From Ridgeia piscesae (taxonomy: Eukaryota > Annelida > Polychaeta > Sabellida > Siboglinidae): a stretch of 64,000 bases of DNA. The stretch lies in contig JAODUO010000114.1 of NCBI GenBank assembly GCA_025642075.2, positions 248,001 to 312,000 of the forward strand. The letters run 5' to 3'. Shown piece by piece: positions 1 through 56,520 of the stretch. Within the stretch, counting starts at the first letter, position 1. Each line of letters opens with the position of its first letter. The position numbers were made by a program, and so were the translations under genes. A model generated the notes under the pieces. The model did no database searches. It was not told where the DNA came from and saw only the letters and a program-made list of their open reading frames with translations.

Positions 1-243
1 ATACAGTATGTAGTCATTTCTACAATAAAGTATCATTATTGTATTTTGTCATCATTGCACCACTGTACAATGTGCATTCATCAATGGCCCATTGTGCATA
101 GCACATTGTTTCCAATACACCATTGGGTACATTATAGTACATTATTGTATGGCTGCTGTGTACTTGGCACATGATTTCTTTAGAATAGCATTGTGTACAA
201 TAAATAGTCGATATAAACTGTGACATTGTACAATGGGTTATAT
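1..243. repeat. Non-array part of a ~763-bp higher-order repeat, first copy
   Basis: This AT-rich stretch precedes the first 31-bp array. From about position 120 to 300 it recurs at about 883-1063 with an offset of 763 bp; for example, tagaatagcattg begins at 181 and again at 944. No coding exon is seen here. It probably lies in an intron or upstream of the visible ZGPAT exons. Confidence 0.8.
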
Positions 244-828
244 TATCAATGTCGGGAGTGTGTGGCAATCAAACACCTCTGTCAGGAGTGTGTGGCCATC
301 AACACACCACTGTCAGGAGTGTGTGGCCATCAACACACACTTGTCAGGAGTGTGTGGCCATCAACACACCACTGTCAGGAGTGTGTGGCCATCAACACAC
401 CTCTGTCAGGAGTGTGTGGCAATCAACACCTACTGTAGGTGTGTGGCATCAACACACCACTGTCAGGAGTGGTGGCCATCAACACACCACTGTCTAGGAG
501 TGTGTGGCCATCAACACACCACTGTCAGGAGTGTGTCCATCAACACACCACTGTCAGGAGTGTGTGGCCATCAACACACCACTGTCAGGAGTGTGTGGCC
601 ATCAACACACCACTGTCAGGAGTGTGTGGCCATCAACACACCACTGTCAGGAGTGTGTGGCCATCAACACACCACTGTCAGGAGTATGTGGCATCAACAC
701 ACTCATGTCAGGAGTGTGTGGCCATCAACACACCACTGTCGGAGTGTGTGTCCATCAACACACCTCTGATCAGGAGTGTGTGGCCATCAACACACTACTG
801 TGATGTTGCATCCACACCACTGTACAAG
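244..828. repeat. 31-bp minisatellite, block 1
   Basis: Tandem copies of a 31-bp unit whose core is gtgtggccatcaacacacc followed by actgtcaggagt. Several copies carry small deletions. The long open frames in all three plus-strand frames result from a stop-free unit whose length is not a multiple of three, so they are not treated as genes. Confidence 0.9.
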
Positions 829-1012
829 TGTGCATCATACACATGTGCAGTGTGGGGCATGCACATTGTATTGTCACAACACACCATTGGGTCATTATAG
901 TACATTATTGTATGGCTGCTGTGTACTTGGCACATGATTTCTTTAGAATAGCATTGTGTACAATAAATAGTCGATATAAACTGTGACATTGTACAATGGG
1001 TTATATTATCAA
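829..1012. repeat. Higher-order repeat spacer, second copy
   Basis: Duplicate of the spacer before block 1. It has the same order of features (tacattattgtatggctgc, then tagtcgatataaactg) at a 763-bp offset, with few differences. Confidence 0.8.
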
Positions 1013-1583
1013 TGTCGGGAGTGTGTGGCAATCAACACACCTCTGTCAGGAGTGTGTGGCCATCAACACACCTCTGTCAGGAGTGTGTGGCCATCAACAC
1101 ACCTCTGTCAGGAGTGTGTGGCCATCAACACACCACTGTCAGGAGTGTGTGGCCATCAACACACCTCTGTCAGGAGTGTGTGGCCATCAACACACCACTG
1201 TCAGGAGTGTGTGGCCATCAACACACCACTGTCAGGAGTGTGTGGCCATCAACACACCACTGTCAGGAGTGTGTGGCCATCAACACACCACTGTCAGGAG
1301 TGTGTGGCCATCAACACACCACTGTCAGGAGTGTGTGGCCATCAACACACCACTGTCAGGAGTGTGTGGCCATCAACACACCACTGACAGGAGTGTGTGG
1401 CCATCAACACACCACTGTCAGGAGTGTGTGGCCATCAACACACCACTGTCAGGAGTGTGTGGCCATCAACACACCTCTGTCAGGAGTGTGTGGCCAGTGA
1501 CACACCACTGTTGGGAGTGTGTGTCCATCAACACACCTCTGTCAGGAGTGTGTGGCCATCAACACACTACTGTGTGCTTACTC
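1013..1583. repeat. 31-bp minisatellite, block 2
   Basis: Second block of the same 31-bp unit, more regular than block 1 (about 18 copies). It ends 70 bp before the splice acceptor of the first visible ZGPAT-like exon. Confidence 0.9.
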
Positions 1584-1652
1584 CACGTTTGCCTGACTAA
1601 GTAGATATAACATGTTGAGTGACACGGGTTGACATTTATTTGTCATCCACAG

Positions 1653-1807
1653 ACAACTCACACAGCAATTCAGACGGGGATGAGGATGACTTGAATGGAG
1701 AAGACTCATCAGGGGATGAGGAGGAGGAGGAAGATGTCCTCCCGGTGTACCTGTGGAAGCCCTCCGAGACAACAGATGTGTTAGGAGACTGGGAAGTACA
1801 CACAAAG
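1653..1807 (+). CDS. ZGPAT: ZGPAT-like exon: acidic region to start of G-patch
   Basis: The acceptor is tgtcatccacag and the donor is AAG followed by gtgacg. The first two bases finish an Asp codon. The product is rich in Asp/Glu/Ser and then reads [20 protein letters not shown], the segment that precedes the G-patch in this family. It ends in phase 0. Confidence 0.88.
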
Positions 1808-1973
1808 GTGACGACTTCAATTATAAGGCTTTTCTGAATAATAGTTGAGTTTCTGGTTGCCCAACAGGAACATAATAAAAAATAAAGACATGAAAATGTC
1901 ATGGAATAGGTCACACATGACCACACAAAATGGCAGGATAAATATGTCACTATTATAGCCTGTAATATGTATG

Positions 1974-2044
<71 letters not shown>

Positions 2045-5000
2045 TATATAATATAGTAGTAATTATATATATATATATTAATATATGTATATAATTATAT
2101 ATAATTATATAATACATATTGTATGTAATATACATATATATATATTATATATATATAGTATTACACACACATATTTGTATTTACAACATAGCTTGAAATA
2201 GTTAATATATTCAGGTGAATAAATCTTATAAGTCTACAAAACAGAAAACAATATACTGAAATTGAATCAGGAAATTAACCCGGTTCTGTCCTAGGATCAC
2301 CCGGTTCTGTCCTAGGACCACTATTATTTATTATTTATCATCTATAATAAAACATTCACAAGCTAGGCAGTTATTTAATTTTTTATGTATGCTGATGACA
2401 CTACTTTATCTAACTCTTTAAATTCTCTGAACAAAACCATACTCAATAATAAAAGTACAGAAACCATAATAAATGAAGAACTTTCTAAAATTAACAAAAG
2501 GTTAAAATATAAATAAGTTATTATTAAATAAAAGCAAAACTAAATGCATGGTTTGCCATATGCTTAATAAATGTATGCAAACTCTTACACTTAAAATAGA
2601 TTATTTATATATTAAAAGAGTAGATGAATTTAACTTTCTAGGATTTACTTTAGACACTAATCTAAATTGTAGAAAACACAAGGAGAAAATATCAAATAAG
2701 TATTCAAAAAGAATTGGCATAGTAAACAAATAAAAACATGTATTACCATTAGACATACAAGTGTTATTATATCACACCTTAATATTATCACATAAATGAT
2801 TGTATTATGATTTGGGGATATCACAAAAATTGAATTACAAGCATCCAAAAAAGGTTGTGCGAATAATATCCTTAAATAAATATAACACATTTTCTCACTT
2901 CAAACAAACATTTCCAAATAAACATGAGATAGACACCTTGTATAAAGGACCATATTACTTTTCACCATGAAATTATGGCGGCTCCTATGACAGTGACATT
3001 ATTGTTTTAATAGGAGCTATCGACCATAATTTATAAAAGTTATAAGTTTGTGGTTTTTTTTAAACAATAATTACTATACATACACATGTTTGTAGGTATA
3101 TTTAGTCTATTGTATAGGCTAATACTAGTATGTGAACATGAAATAATATGTATGCGTGTATAAATATATTTATGTAATTTATGTACTTACAACATATATT
3201 GGGGTCAATAAATATTATGGTTATTGTTATGGTTATTAATCAGAATTATAACGAACACAGAAATATTTAGTGCATCATGTTTATACAAGATCACCTACAA
3301 ATGTTACAGTGCGCACATATCAATGTACCTTGTGCAAAACTGTCAGTTTCTTTGTAACATTAATGTTACTCATTTAACTTATTGTTTTTAATTATCAATG
3401 AATATGTGCAAGCTTGTTATTTAGTTGCTGAATGAAGTTTTTTGAAGTTATATTATCGCTTTTTTGTTTATTTAAAGTACAATGATACAGTAAAGAGAAC
3501 TAAAGACACACTGGGGTTAATCATAAATCTTCACTTCTTGAGTCAATATGTAACTATATCACTGGAGAGGTGGTTTTCTGAAATTTCTATAAGGTACTTC
3601 TCAATGACATCTTTACAAGCACAACATTACCATGACAATATTCAAATGTATTGAATAACATGTAATTGCAACAATAATATTGTAGCTGTTCCAAGGGGAG
3701 ACTGTACCCATGAATGACATGCCCTGCAGGGAATAGGGTCCAAGCTGATGGCACGTATGGGGTACATCACCGGGCAAGGTTTGGGCAAGAAGAGTGACGG
3801 TCGAGCAGAACCAGTGCCTATACAGTTGCTACCCCAGGGTATGTAGCAAAAATCTAATAAACCTATCACATTTTATGACTTTTCAATATAAACATGCCTA
3901 TGAAATAAAGAGGGATGAACAAAATTGCTACGTTTTAGTTTTTATTATTAACAGTATTATTATTTTCTGTGATGAACTTTTAAAACGTGTGCTGGTTGTA
4001 AATTGTGTTAATGCCATCAGTGTGTATTGTGATCTGAGCCTCTTTTTTTCTTCAGTGGCCATTATAACTGTCATTGGGTTTGTGTGTGTGAGTGTCCACA
4101 TGTGTGTGCATGTGAATGCACGTGAATGTGTGTGTGTGCGTGCGTGCGTGCGCGCGCGTGCGTGTGTGTATGTATGTACTCAAATATGTATGTGAGAGTA
4201 TGCAATTTGTATTATGCCACTCCTAGACATCTTCCCAGTTATCCACCCAATCATCTTTCTTTCTCAACACTCACATCCCTACTGGTGCCTATTTTAGGGC
4301 TTTTATGGTAGTTTTCATTTGTTTTCCCATCCAGGGGATGCATATTTTAGATAGTATATGATAATTTAGGCAGTTGAAATATTTTATTTTGAACTGCAGG
4401 GAAGTCACTTGATAAAATAATGGAGCTAAAGACCAGGGCTGGAGACCAGGATCTGTATGATGTGATGAAGAAGGAGAAACGGAGAAAGAAACGAGATGCC
4501 AAACATACTGCCCCAGGGACAACCAAACAAACACCAAAGCCAAAGAATGTCTTTGATTTCATCAACAAGAAACTAAGCCGGAAGAAAGGTACACAATCTG
4601 AAATAACAGGCATAATAATTAGTTAAAATTATGACTACCGGTACTATTATAAACCACATTGAATCTTATGAAGTGGTATTATATAAATTAAATTAAATTT
4701 TAGTTATGCTAACTTGCATCATTTTAAGTGAATAACATTTTACACAATCAAAACTCTTCTTGCATAGAATAAACCTAAAATATAGTTTTTTGTTACTTTT
4801 GCAACATTTTGAATTATCAACACTTGCTTACTCAAAGAAAATCTCTGCTAGAGAAATAGCTGTGTATTTGTCACAAAGAGCTTACATGATCTCTCTGAAT
4901 ATTAGTACATCAAGAAACCTAGTGCAAAATAAGCCTTAGGATACCGATAATGTTTTTAAATAGTTTGACTCCTGGCTAGATGGTAGGCCGGTGTACAAAG

Positions 5001-7360
5001 TAACCTTGACCTAAATAACCATGTGGTCTGTGCAGGTGACCTGGCTGGCCTGGTCAAACATGCCCACCAACCGCTGAAGAAAACGACAAAAATAAATCAC
5101 ATCACAACAGGCGAACTGAAGAACAGATCAGACAAACACATTCACATTCAGGTGAGACAACAGACACTATTTGCTGGTGATCATCTTTCATCATTTATTC
5201 ATACCCGGAGGGTACTCACAGGTGAAATCAACATGATGTCTTTTAAAATTGATTTCTTGTTACTTGTTTTCAAGGTAGTCACACCATGTTGTTTATGTTC
5301 TATGTAAATTAATACCTAAGAACGGCAGTATTGCATTTTGCAGTAGATATTGTGCAGTAGTAGTAACGTGGCTGAATTTTTCCCAGAGAAGTCTCCATGA
5401 TGTCAGTGATTGATCCTACGGTTATATTTAATGCTTAGATTGATCCTGTTGAACAAGACAGATACTATAACTATTAATGTTTCATTATTCTGTACTTTTC
5501 TCTTAAATGAGATGTCATTCTACCACTCTTGTGTTATTTTCTGACTATTTTCTTTCTGATGTTTTCTATACAGATGTTTAAGACGCACGAAGAAAAAAAA
5601 ACTGTTGAGAAACAGATCAAACAGTTGAAGACTGCTCTGAGCCGAAACAAAGGAAGGCGAGTTTCCCAAAATGTGTAGATACATTAATTTTGAAAATGTG
5701 TGAAAAGTAATTCAATTGTCAAATTTCTACTCGGAATCTAAATTAGAAAATTTACTATGAATATGTTTTTTAGTTGTCTACTTATTTATTACATGTACAT
5801 ATAATTGTTTAAACTACCATATTGTCCCTTATAGACGCGCACTACCTAATAGACACCCACCCACGTTTTTAGATGTGAAACAATCCACGAAAATGTCTTT
5901 AAGTGATGCAAAAATGCAATAGAGTAGACGCTACAATTATTAGCAAAGATGGTGCCCAGGCTAATGCTATTTGAAGATAACAATTGTGGGTAGGGTAATT
6001 GAACCGTTGCTGGTGAAACTTTCGTAAGTAAATATATGGTAAGTGTAATTTTTGTTTACGTTGGATTAAATGCCGATTGTTCGCGTACAGTTTCTGAGCG
6101 ACAATAACGAAACAACATACGGTGCTGCTTGCATATTTTATTGCATCAATCAAGACAAACAATGATGACAAATTCGATGGAATTATGCAAACGAATTTGA
6201 GTAGAGACAAGTTGAGATTGTCATCTGTTTCACAATTCCATACGAATCACCCGCGGGCGCGGAGTGCGACTGGCATCAACCAACTTCGACAACAAGAATA
6301 AGTCAGAGTAATTGTCATATAAATTCATATTCAGGCATATGTGTTTTAATTAATAAGCATTGCTTCTATCGATAAATCAGACAGTTGACAATTAGAATAA
6401 TTGCATGTGTTACTGATTCATGGTTCTATACAGTTCCAATCAGGACTACGTACATCGTTATCGACATCGATATCGTGTGTCAACACTGATTTGCCATTTC
6501 GGATGCACATGGCCAATGAGGCTTTTACATGCAGTAAATCCACTCTATGTTCACATTACTACATTTATTTAACATTACAAAAACAATTTGAAGAACACGT
6601 AGATTGTACCAAAAGCATTACACAGTAAACATTTTGATTTAAAAAAGATGTATGTCTCGGGTCATTCACTTGGAGGCGCTGTACATATGCATACTTCAGT
6701 GGTGCCACATTGCGGATTAGTTATCTACTCTGTTTAGAAACCGATATAGCGGGTGACCACATTTGTCCCACTTTTGAGAAATTAATAGACGCGCACCCAT
6801 GCCTTCCCACTTGTGCACCGCGCATCTATTAGGGACAATACGGCATACGGTATGTAATGTATTTCAGTTACTTGTGGATTGCAGTGGTATAGTTGTTAGT
6901 GCATCAGTGTCAGTCTGGAGACTCCACCACTGTGCACGTTCCATCACTACGTTGCCTCAGTTTACTCAGCTGTATGGATGAATACCATTGCTATAGACAG
7001 TGGTGGATATTTGTGTCTAGATAGTTTGTTTAGTATTACAGTGTGGCTGAATGCTTCCCAGCAGAGTCAGTATGATGTTCAATTGAAGAGGTCTGCCAGG
7101 GGAATAAAGTGTAATGTGCTTTGAGTACCGGGGTAGCCCTAATGGCTGGACACTTTGTTGTACAAAAACATACATTTTTAATTATCTAGTTATTTTAGTG
7201 TGGTCATTCTGATGATTTCAGTGACAAGCGAGTGGCCAGTCAGATTCAGCAGAAGATTGTATCCGCCGAACAATACCTACAGCAGCTGCTGTCTTCTGAA
7301 CGGTCAATGAAGCAACATCAGCAGGCTAGGAGTGACCAGAAGAAACTGACCATCTTTTAG
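1653..7360 (+). CDS. ZGPAT: ZGPAT-like zinc finger / G-patch protein, C-terminal part (6 exons)
   Basis: Six exons chain in phase: 1653-1807, 3730-3838, 4400-4588, 5036-5151, 5574-5656 and 7222-7360. They give 262 residues plus stop. The order matches the C-terminal half of ZGPAT: an acidic segment, then WEVHTK and a G-patch ([19 protein letters not shown]), then [13 protein letters not shown], a basic segment, [10 protein letters not shown], and a Gln/Lys-rich coiled coil ending KKLTIF. In vertebrates ZGPAT is a nuclear CCCH/G-patch protein acting as a transcriptional repressor and linked to splicing; that role is family knowledge, not shown here. The CCCH finger should lie upstream of the window. 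All introns are GT-AG except the last, which appears to be GC-AG. The gene is convergent with the TTC16-like gene. Confidence 0.88.
1978..2160. repeat. (AT)n microsatellite and AT-rich flank
   Basis: A nearly pure TA run of about 55 bp at 1978-2033, followed by imperfect TA/TATT sequence to about 2160. Confidence 0.9.
2280..3230 (+). mobile_element. Decayed LINE: reverse transcriptase C-terminal part and 3' tail
   Basis: Plus-strand frames show GSVLGPLLF, then a YADDT box at 2388-2402 (the RT catalytic motif), then [14 protein letters not shown] and a block ending in a run resembling [15 protein letters not shown]. These are the order and motifs of a jockey/Daphne-like non-LTR RT. Frameshifts and stops break it. 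A TTATTG/TTATGG-rich 3' end lies near 3200-3235. A ~22-bp direct duplication (cccggttctgtcctaggaYca) occurs at 2280-2322. The element sits in a ZGPAT intron. Confidence 0.75.
3236..3729. other. Intron, no recognised feature
   Basis: AT-rich intronic sequence between the LINE tail and the G-patch exon. Nothing coding or repetitive is recognised. Confidence 0.5.
3730..3838 (+). CDS. ZGPAT: ZGPAT-like exon: G-patch core
   Basis: The acceptor is gccctgcag and the donor is G followed by gtatgt. It encodes the glycine-rich G-patch: GIGSK, then [14 protein letters not shown], and [10 protein letters not shown]. These match the conserved glycines and aromatic residue of the domain. It ends in phase 1. 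Confidence 0.92.
4078..4195. repeat. (GT)/(GCGT)n alternating purine-pyrimidine tract
   Basis: Imperfect TG/CG alternating tract including gcgtgcgtgcgcgcgcgtgc near 4138-4157. It lies in a ZGPAT intron. Confidence 0.7.
4400..4588 (+). CDS. ZGPAT: ZGPAT-like exon: post-G-patch basic linker
   Basis: The acceptor is tgaactgcag and the donor is AAAG followed by gtacac. It continues the G-patch tail ([10 protein letters not shown]) and then a Lys/Arg-rich stretch ([14 protein letters not shown]), probably nuclear localising (inference). It ends with [14 protein letters not shown], a block recognisable in ZGPAT. It ends in phase 1. Confidence 0.9.
4590..5035. other. Intron, no recognised feature
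   Basis: AT-rich intron between two ZGPAT exons with no recognised element. Confidence 0.5.
5036..5151 (+). CDS. ZGPAT: ZGPAT-like exon
   Basis: The acceptor is tctgtgcag and the donor is CAG followed by gtgaga. It encodes [16 protein letters not shown] and then [11 protein letters not shown], corresponding to the linker before the C-terminal coiled coil. It ends in phase 0. Confidence 0.85.
5370..5460 (+). mobile_element. SINE-like fragment
   Basis: The segment gtggctgaatttttcccaga plus the following atgatgt resembles the end of the SINE-like unit at 6868-7140 (gtggctgaatgcttcccag near 7042). It is a short degraded copy. Confidence 0.4.
5574..5656 (+). CDS. ZGPAT: ZGPAT-like exon: coiled coil, with GC donor
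   Basis: The acceptor is ttttctatacag. It encodes [20 protein letters not shown] and ALSRNKG, a charged coiled coil. The last two bases (AG) join T of the next exon to make Ser in phase. The donor reads AAG followed by gcgagt, so the intron starts with GC. No GT nearby keeps both the frame and the family alignment. Confidence 0.82.
5821..6839. mobile_element. MITE-like element with TATTGTCCC inverted ends
   Basis: The left end attgtcccttatagacgcgc (5821-5840) is matched in inverse by the right end, whose reverse complement reads tattgtccctaatagatgcg (about 6821-6840). Internal gacgcgcacccatg-type motifs repeat near both ends. The interior has no coding signal, so this is a non-autonomous DNA element of about 1 kb inside the last ZGPAT intron. 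The family is not assigned. Confidence 0.65.
6868..7140 (+). mobile_element. SINE-like element, tRNA-like head
   Basis: It begins with ggattgcagtggtatagttg, which resembles a tRNA A-box region. It continues with gttgcctcagtttactcagc then tgtatggatgaatacc, a tail shared with the better-preserved copy near 57535-57840 (inverse orientation). The B box is not clear. Confidence 0.5.
7222..7360 (+). CDS. ZGPAT: ZGPAT-like last coding exon
   Basis: The acceptor is gatgatttcag. It encodes [20 protein letters not shown], then a Gln-rich coiled coil ending SDQKKLTIF and a TAG stop at 7358-7360. The ending is like the family C terminus (HKKMTEF in vertebrates), which fixes the gene end. Confidence 0.9.
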
Positions 7361-7640
7361 GGTGACCACAGCACTGGACTGTCTAGATGGGCTACTGAAT
7401 CATACAGTTAAGACTTTCTGTATGTCTTATCAAACTGTGTTTTTCAGTTTGTAATATAATGAAAATAAACAGCCAGTTCATGGGCCAGTATTATAGTGAA
7501 ACAAAATGTGGATGCTCAGCTCCTGGCTGAATATGTAGGACGCCACTTGTTATCATCAGTAATGCCACATTGGATGGCTGTTTGTTTGTAGGAAATACCT
7601 ATTTCACGTTGTTGAATAAAAATATATTAGTTTAAGCCTA
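7361..7640 (+). terminator. ZGPAT-like 3' UTR and poly(A) signals
   Basis: AATAAA occurs at 7464-7469 and at 7615-7620. The second is followed by AT-rich and then GT-rich sequence (ggtggtgttat), so cleavage near 7635-7640 is likely. Confidence 0.65.
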
Positions 7641-8760
7641 CTGGTGGTGTTATTCTGTTCCACTCATGGATTGCAGTTGTGAATCAATTGACTCGCACTC
7701 TATGTGATTAGCCACAACCATAACTTTTGATCTGGGACAGAATACTTGACTATTCTCTATTACCTTCCACGGTACTATCACGACAGTATCACAATGGTGA
7801 TTACACTTATCATGAAACTGTTGCATTAGTAAATAATTCTCAAAAGTCAATTTACCAGTTTTCTCTTAATGTTTTGTTTGTGAACTTCTTCATTTCTTGT
7901 AATGTTTTGTTCTATGAACTTCATCAGACAATGACCACTAGATGGTGCTAGCTGTCTGACGAACTCCTCATAATGAATGAAACATTAAGAGAACAATGGT
8001 AAACTGGTTGCAAAATATGTAAAAATAGCAGAATGTTTGTTTACTCTTTAAACAGGAACCAGCAGGTATCATTTGTTAAGAACTGTCTCCACTGCAATAT
8101 GTGACATAAGAATTTGTAAATACAAATTTGAGTTGTATTTGACTGCGGTGCATGATAATTCACTGCCTGGGACTAACAAAGTAAATATTATGTGATGTTC
8201 AATTCAATAACTGTATTCCAGACTCAACAGGGCACTTACAGCAAGTACATGTGACTCTAAGGTCCATATGTAAGCAGTTCTCTGACTCTGTGGCTAAATG
8301 CATTTTTTCTAAATGCATTTAGGTGTGTTCAGTTACGTGTAATCAGTAACTGGAGTAATTATTTACACAAACATTGTGTTATTGGATTGGTTGTTTTGAA
8401 TGGTGAAGAATCATAGATTTTTGCAAACATTATAATTATATGGCCCGTAGAGAAGTTTATAAAATGTAACATTTTGTGGAAGAACAATTAATATGCAAAC
8501 ACAATCTTGGGATATTTATTTACATTTATCAAGAATAAACCTTTAACAGATTTATTTTAATTTTAAATATATTAAGAAATCAGCAACCAAAAATTATCTT
8601 TCAAATTGGCCCCAAATGTTACAAGAAGTTTCCATTGCTGCATAAGCATTAAATTCACAAGCCACATACATCAGTCATGCTGCTGAATATAATATTTTCA
8701 TACTGACTCATTTTCACAGTTTCACAGTTAGTTCAATAAAACACTACACAATGATAACGA
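7641..8760. other. Intergenic region between convergent genes
   Basis: AT-rich sequence with no recognised gene. A foldback lies at 7848-8016: tttaccagttttctcttaat at the left is matched in inverse by a segment ending aaactgg at about 8007. Nothing else is recognised. Confidence 0.5.
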
Positions 8761-8764
8761 GTTA

Positions 8765-9591
8765 TTTCTTTATTATCAATACTAAACTGTGCCAAGTATG
8801 CAACACGAAATATTATTAATATCATATATATACTTTATGATGTCAATATGATAAACAATATTTATTTATGGTTAAAAAACTAGCTGACGCATGGTTAAAC
8901 ATCTGTTTGTGCAGAACCCACTCTGTCACTCTGCACAACAAACTTTCAGGTCATTTGGGTTAGGGAAACACCACAACTTAGGGCTGACAAAAATCACAAC
9001 AGATAAATTGAAGATACAACCCATCGGCATGCAACAGACAAAGAGACACTGTATTGGATTTAGAGGGTTATGTCATTTTAAGTACCCCGTAGGTGCTTAT
9101 TTTACTGCCTTGCAGCATTTAGGGGGCTATATTGTTATCAGGAGGGTGCTGTGACATTATATATAGAGGGCTATGTGTCATTGTAAATAAGGACCTATGG
9201 GTTTGTGTTGCTGCATATAGGGGGAGGGGACACTGAACTGGTATTGGCGCATCTCAGTATATGCAGGGGCTACACAGTGTCAGCACCACTGCAGGTAGGG
9301 GGTTGTTACAGGTAGACAGTCTTGTCATTGCAAGTAGGTAGTTGCCTCGCTGCAGGTAGGTAATCCCCCAATACATGTGTGACACATCTATGTAGACATG
9401 TTGGTCTACTTGTAGGTTGATGGTCTACTTGTAGGTTGATGGTCTACTTGTAGGTTGATGGTCTACTTGTAGGTTGATGGTCTACTTGTAGGTTGATGGT
9501 CTACTTGTAGGTTGATGGTCTACTTGTAGGTTGATGGTCTACTTGTAAGTTGATGGTCTACATGTAGGTTGATGGTCTACAGCTGTAGTGT
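8765..9591 (-). terminator. TTC16-like 3' UTR and candidate poly(A) signals
   Basis: On the minus strand AATAAA is read at 8866-8861 and 8774-8769, about 730-820 nt beyond the stop codon. The UTR would include the 19-bp repeat array at 9403-9585. Confidence 0.5.
9403..9585. repeat. 19-bp minisatellite in TTC16-like 3' UTR
   Basis: About nine nearly perfect copies of ggttgatggtctacttgta. It ends just before the stop codon of the minus-strand gene. Confidence 0.92.
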
Positions 9592-55653
<46,062 letters not shown>

Positions 55654-56472
55654 GATTACTCGGTCACTTGGTGAGGAGACAAGTACCAGTGGTGTTTGCT
55701 GCTTGCCCCTAACTTTGTCTAGGATCATCTTGATTAGCCTTCGTCTTTGAAGGGTTTCCGTCCACGTCAGGGATATCCATGTTATGTACAGTTTCTGATT
55801 ATAGATTGTTCGTTTCGGAAATTTGCATTTGCTTTTACATGTGCTAGAATATATTGTACGGCACCATTGCCACACAGTTAACTTTTGCAGTCCCGTGCCA
55901 GTGATGTGAATGCGTTAATTAGTTGCTATTTAACAAAATGTTACCTGATGCGTTTATTGATAGTATCATATACCACACTCGCTAAACAAATGTTACATAG
56001 CTAACACTGCTAGAGTGTGTTGCTTTTACGTTAGCCTTCCTTCTATTTTGACTGCAGCCTAATCACGGCTAATGTTGACATAATAACCATGGCGATGGCG
56101 ATGGGCGATCTGGGTCATACGAGTTAGCACAGCCTTTTTGTAAGGATAATTTTCATTGGCTCAATTGACTTTCATGATATTAGTTTATTTAGAGCCATGT
56201 GGTTGCAGAGACCATAATGCTAACGGTTGATTTAAAATGACAATTTATGATAGCTAGACTCTGTCATATGTTTATTATATGTAAGATATGTTGAAGTTTA
56301 TGAATATCGAATGACGGTCGCGTTTTCTAATGTAAATAACATGGCCGACCGCGCGTTGGCAGGGGTTTGACGCCGGCAAAGTTTTAGAAGTTGTGTGTTA
56401 TCATTTCGAACAATTATGACGTTATATTTTAGTTTAATTTAATGCAGTTCAGACGGACGAGTAATGTGAAAC
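55654..56472. promoter_or_regulatory. Shared upstream region of head-to-head genes
   Basis: About 820 bp separate the start codons of TTC16-like (-) and gene 3 (+). The region contains ATAACCATGGCGAT at 56083-56096, about 10 of 14 against the RFX X-box consensus. It also contains a short upstream ORF at 56341-56370 (ten codons including stop) before the gene 3 start. No clear TATA box is seen. Confidence 0.5.
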
Positions 56473-56520
56473 ATGGATACTCATTACAACAAATACCAAT
56501 CAAGCCGGAGAACTGATATG
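56473..56520 (+). CDS. Gene 3 exon 1 (start codon)
   Basis: ATG in the context gaaacATGG, 16 codons, donor ATG followed by gtgaga, phase 0. Confidence 0.6.
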
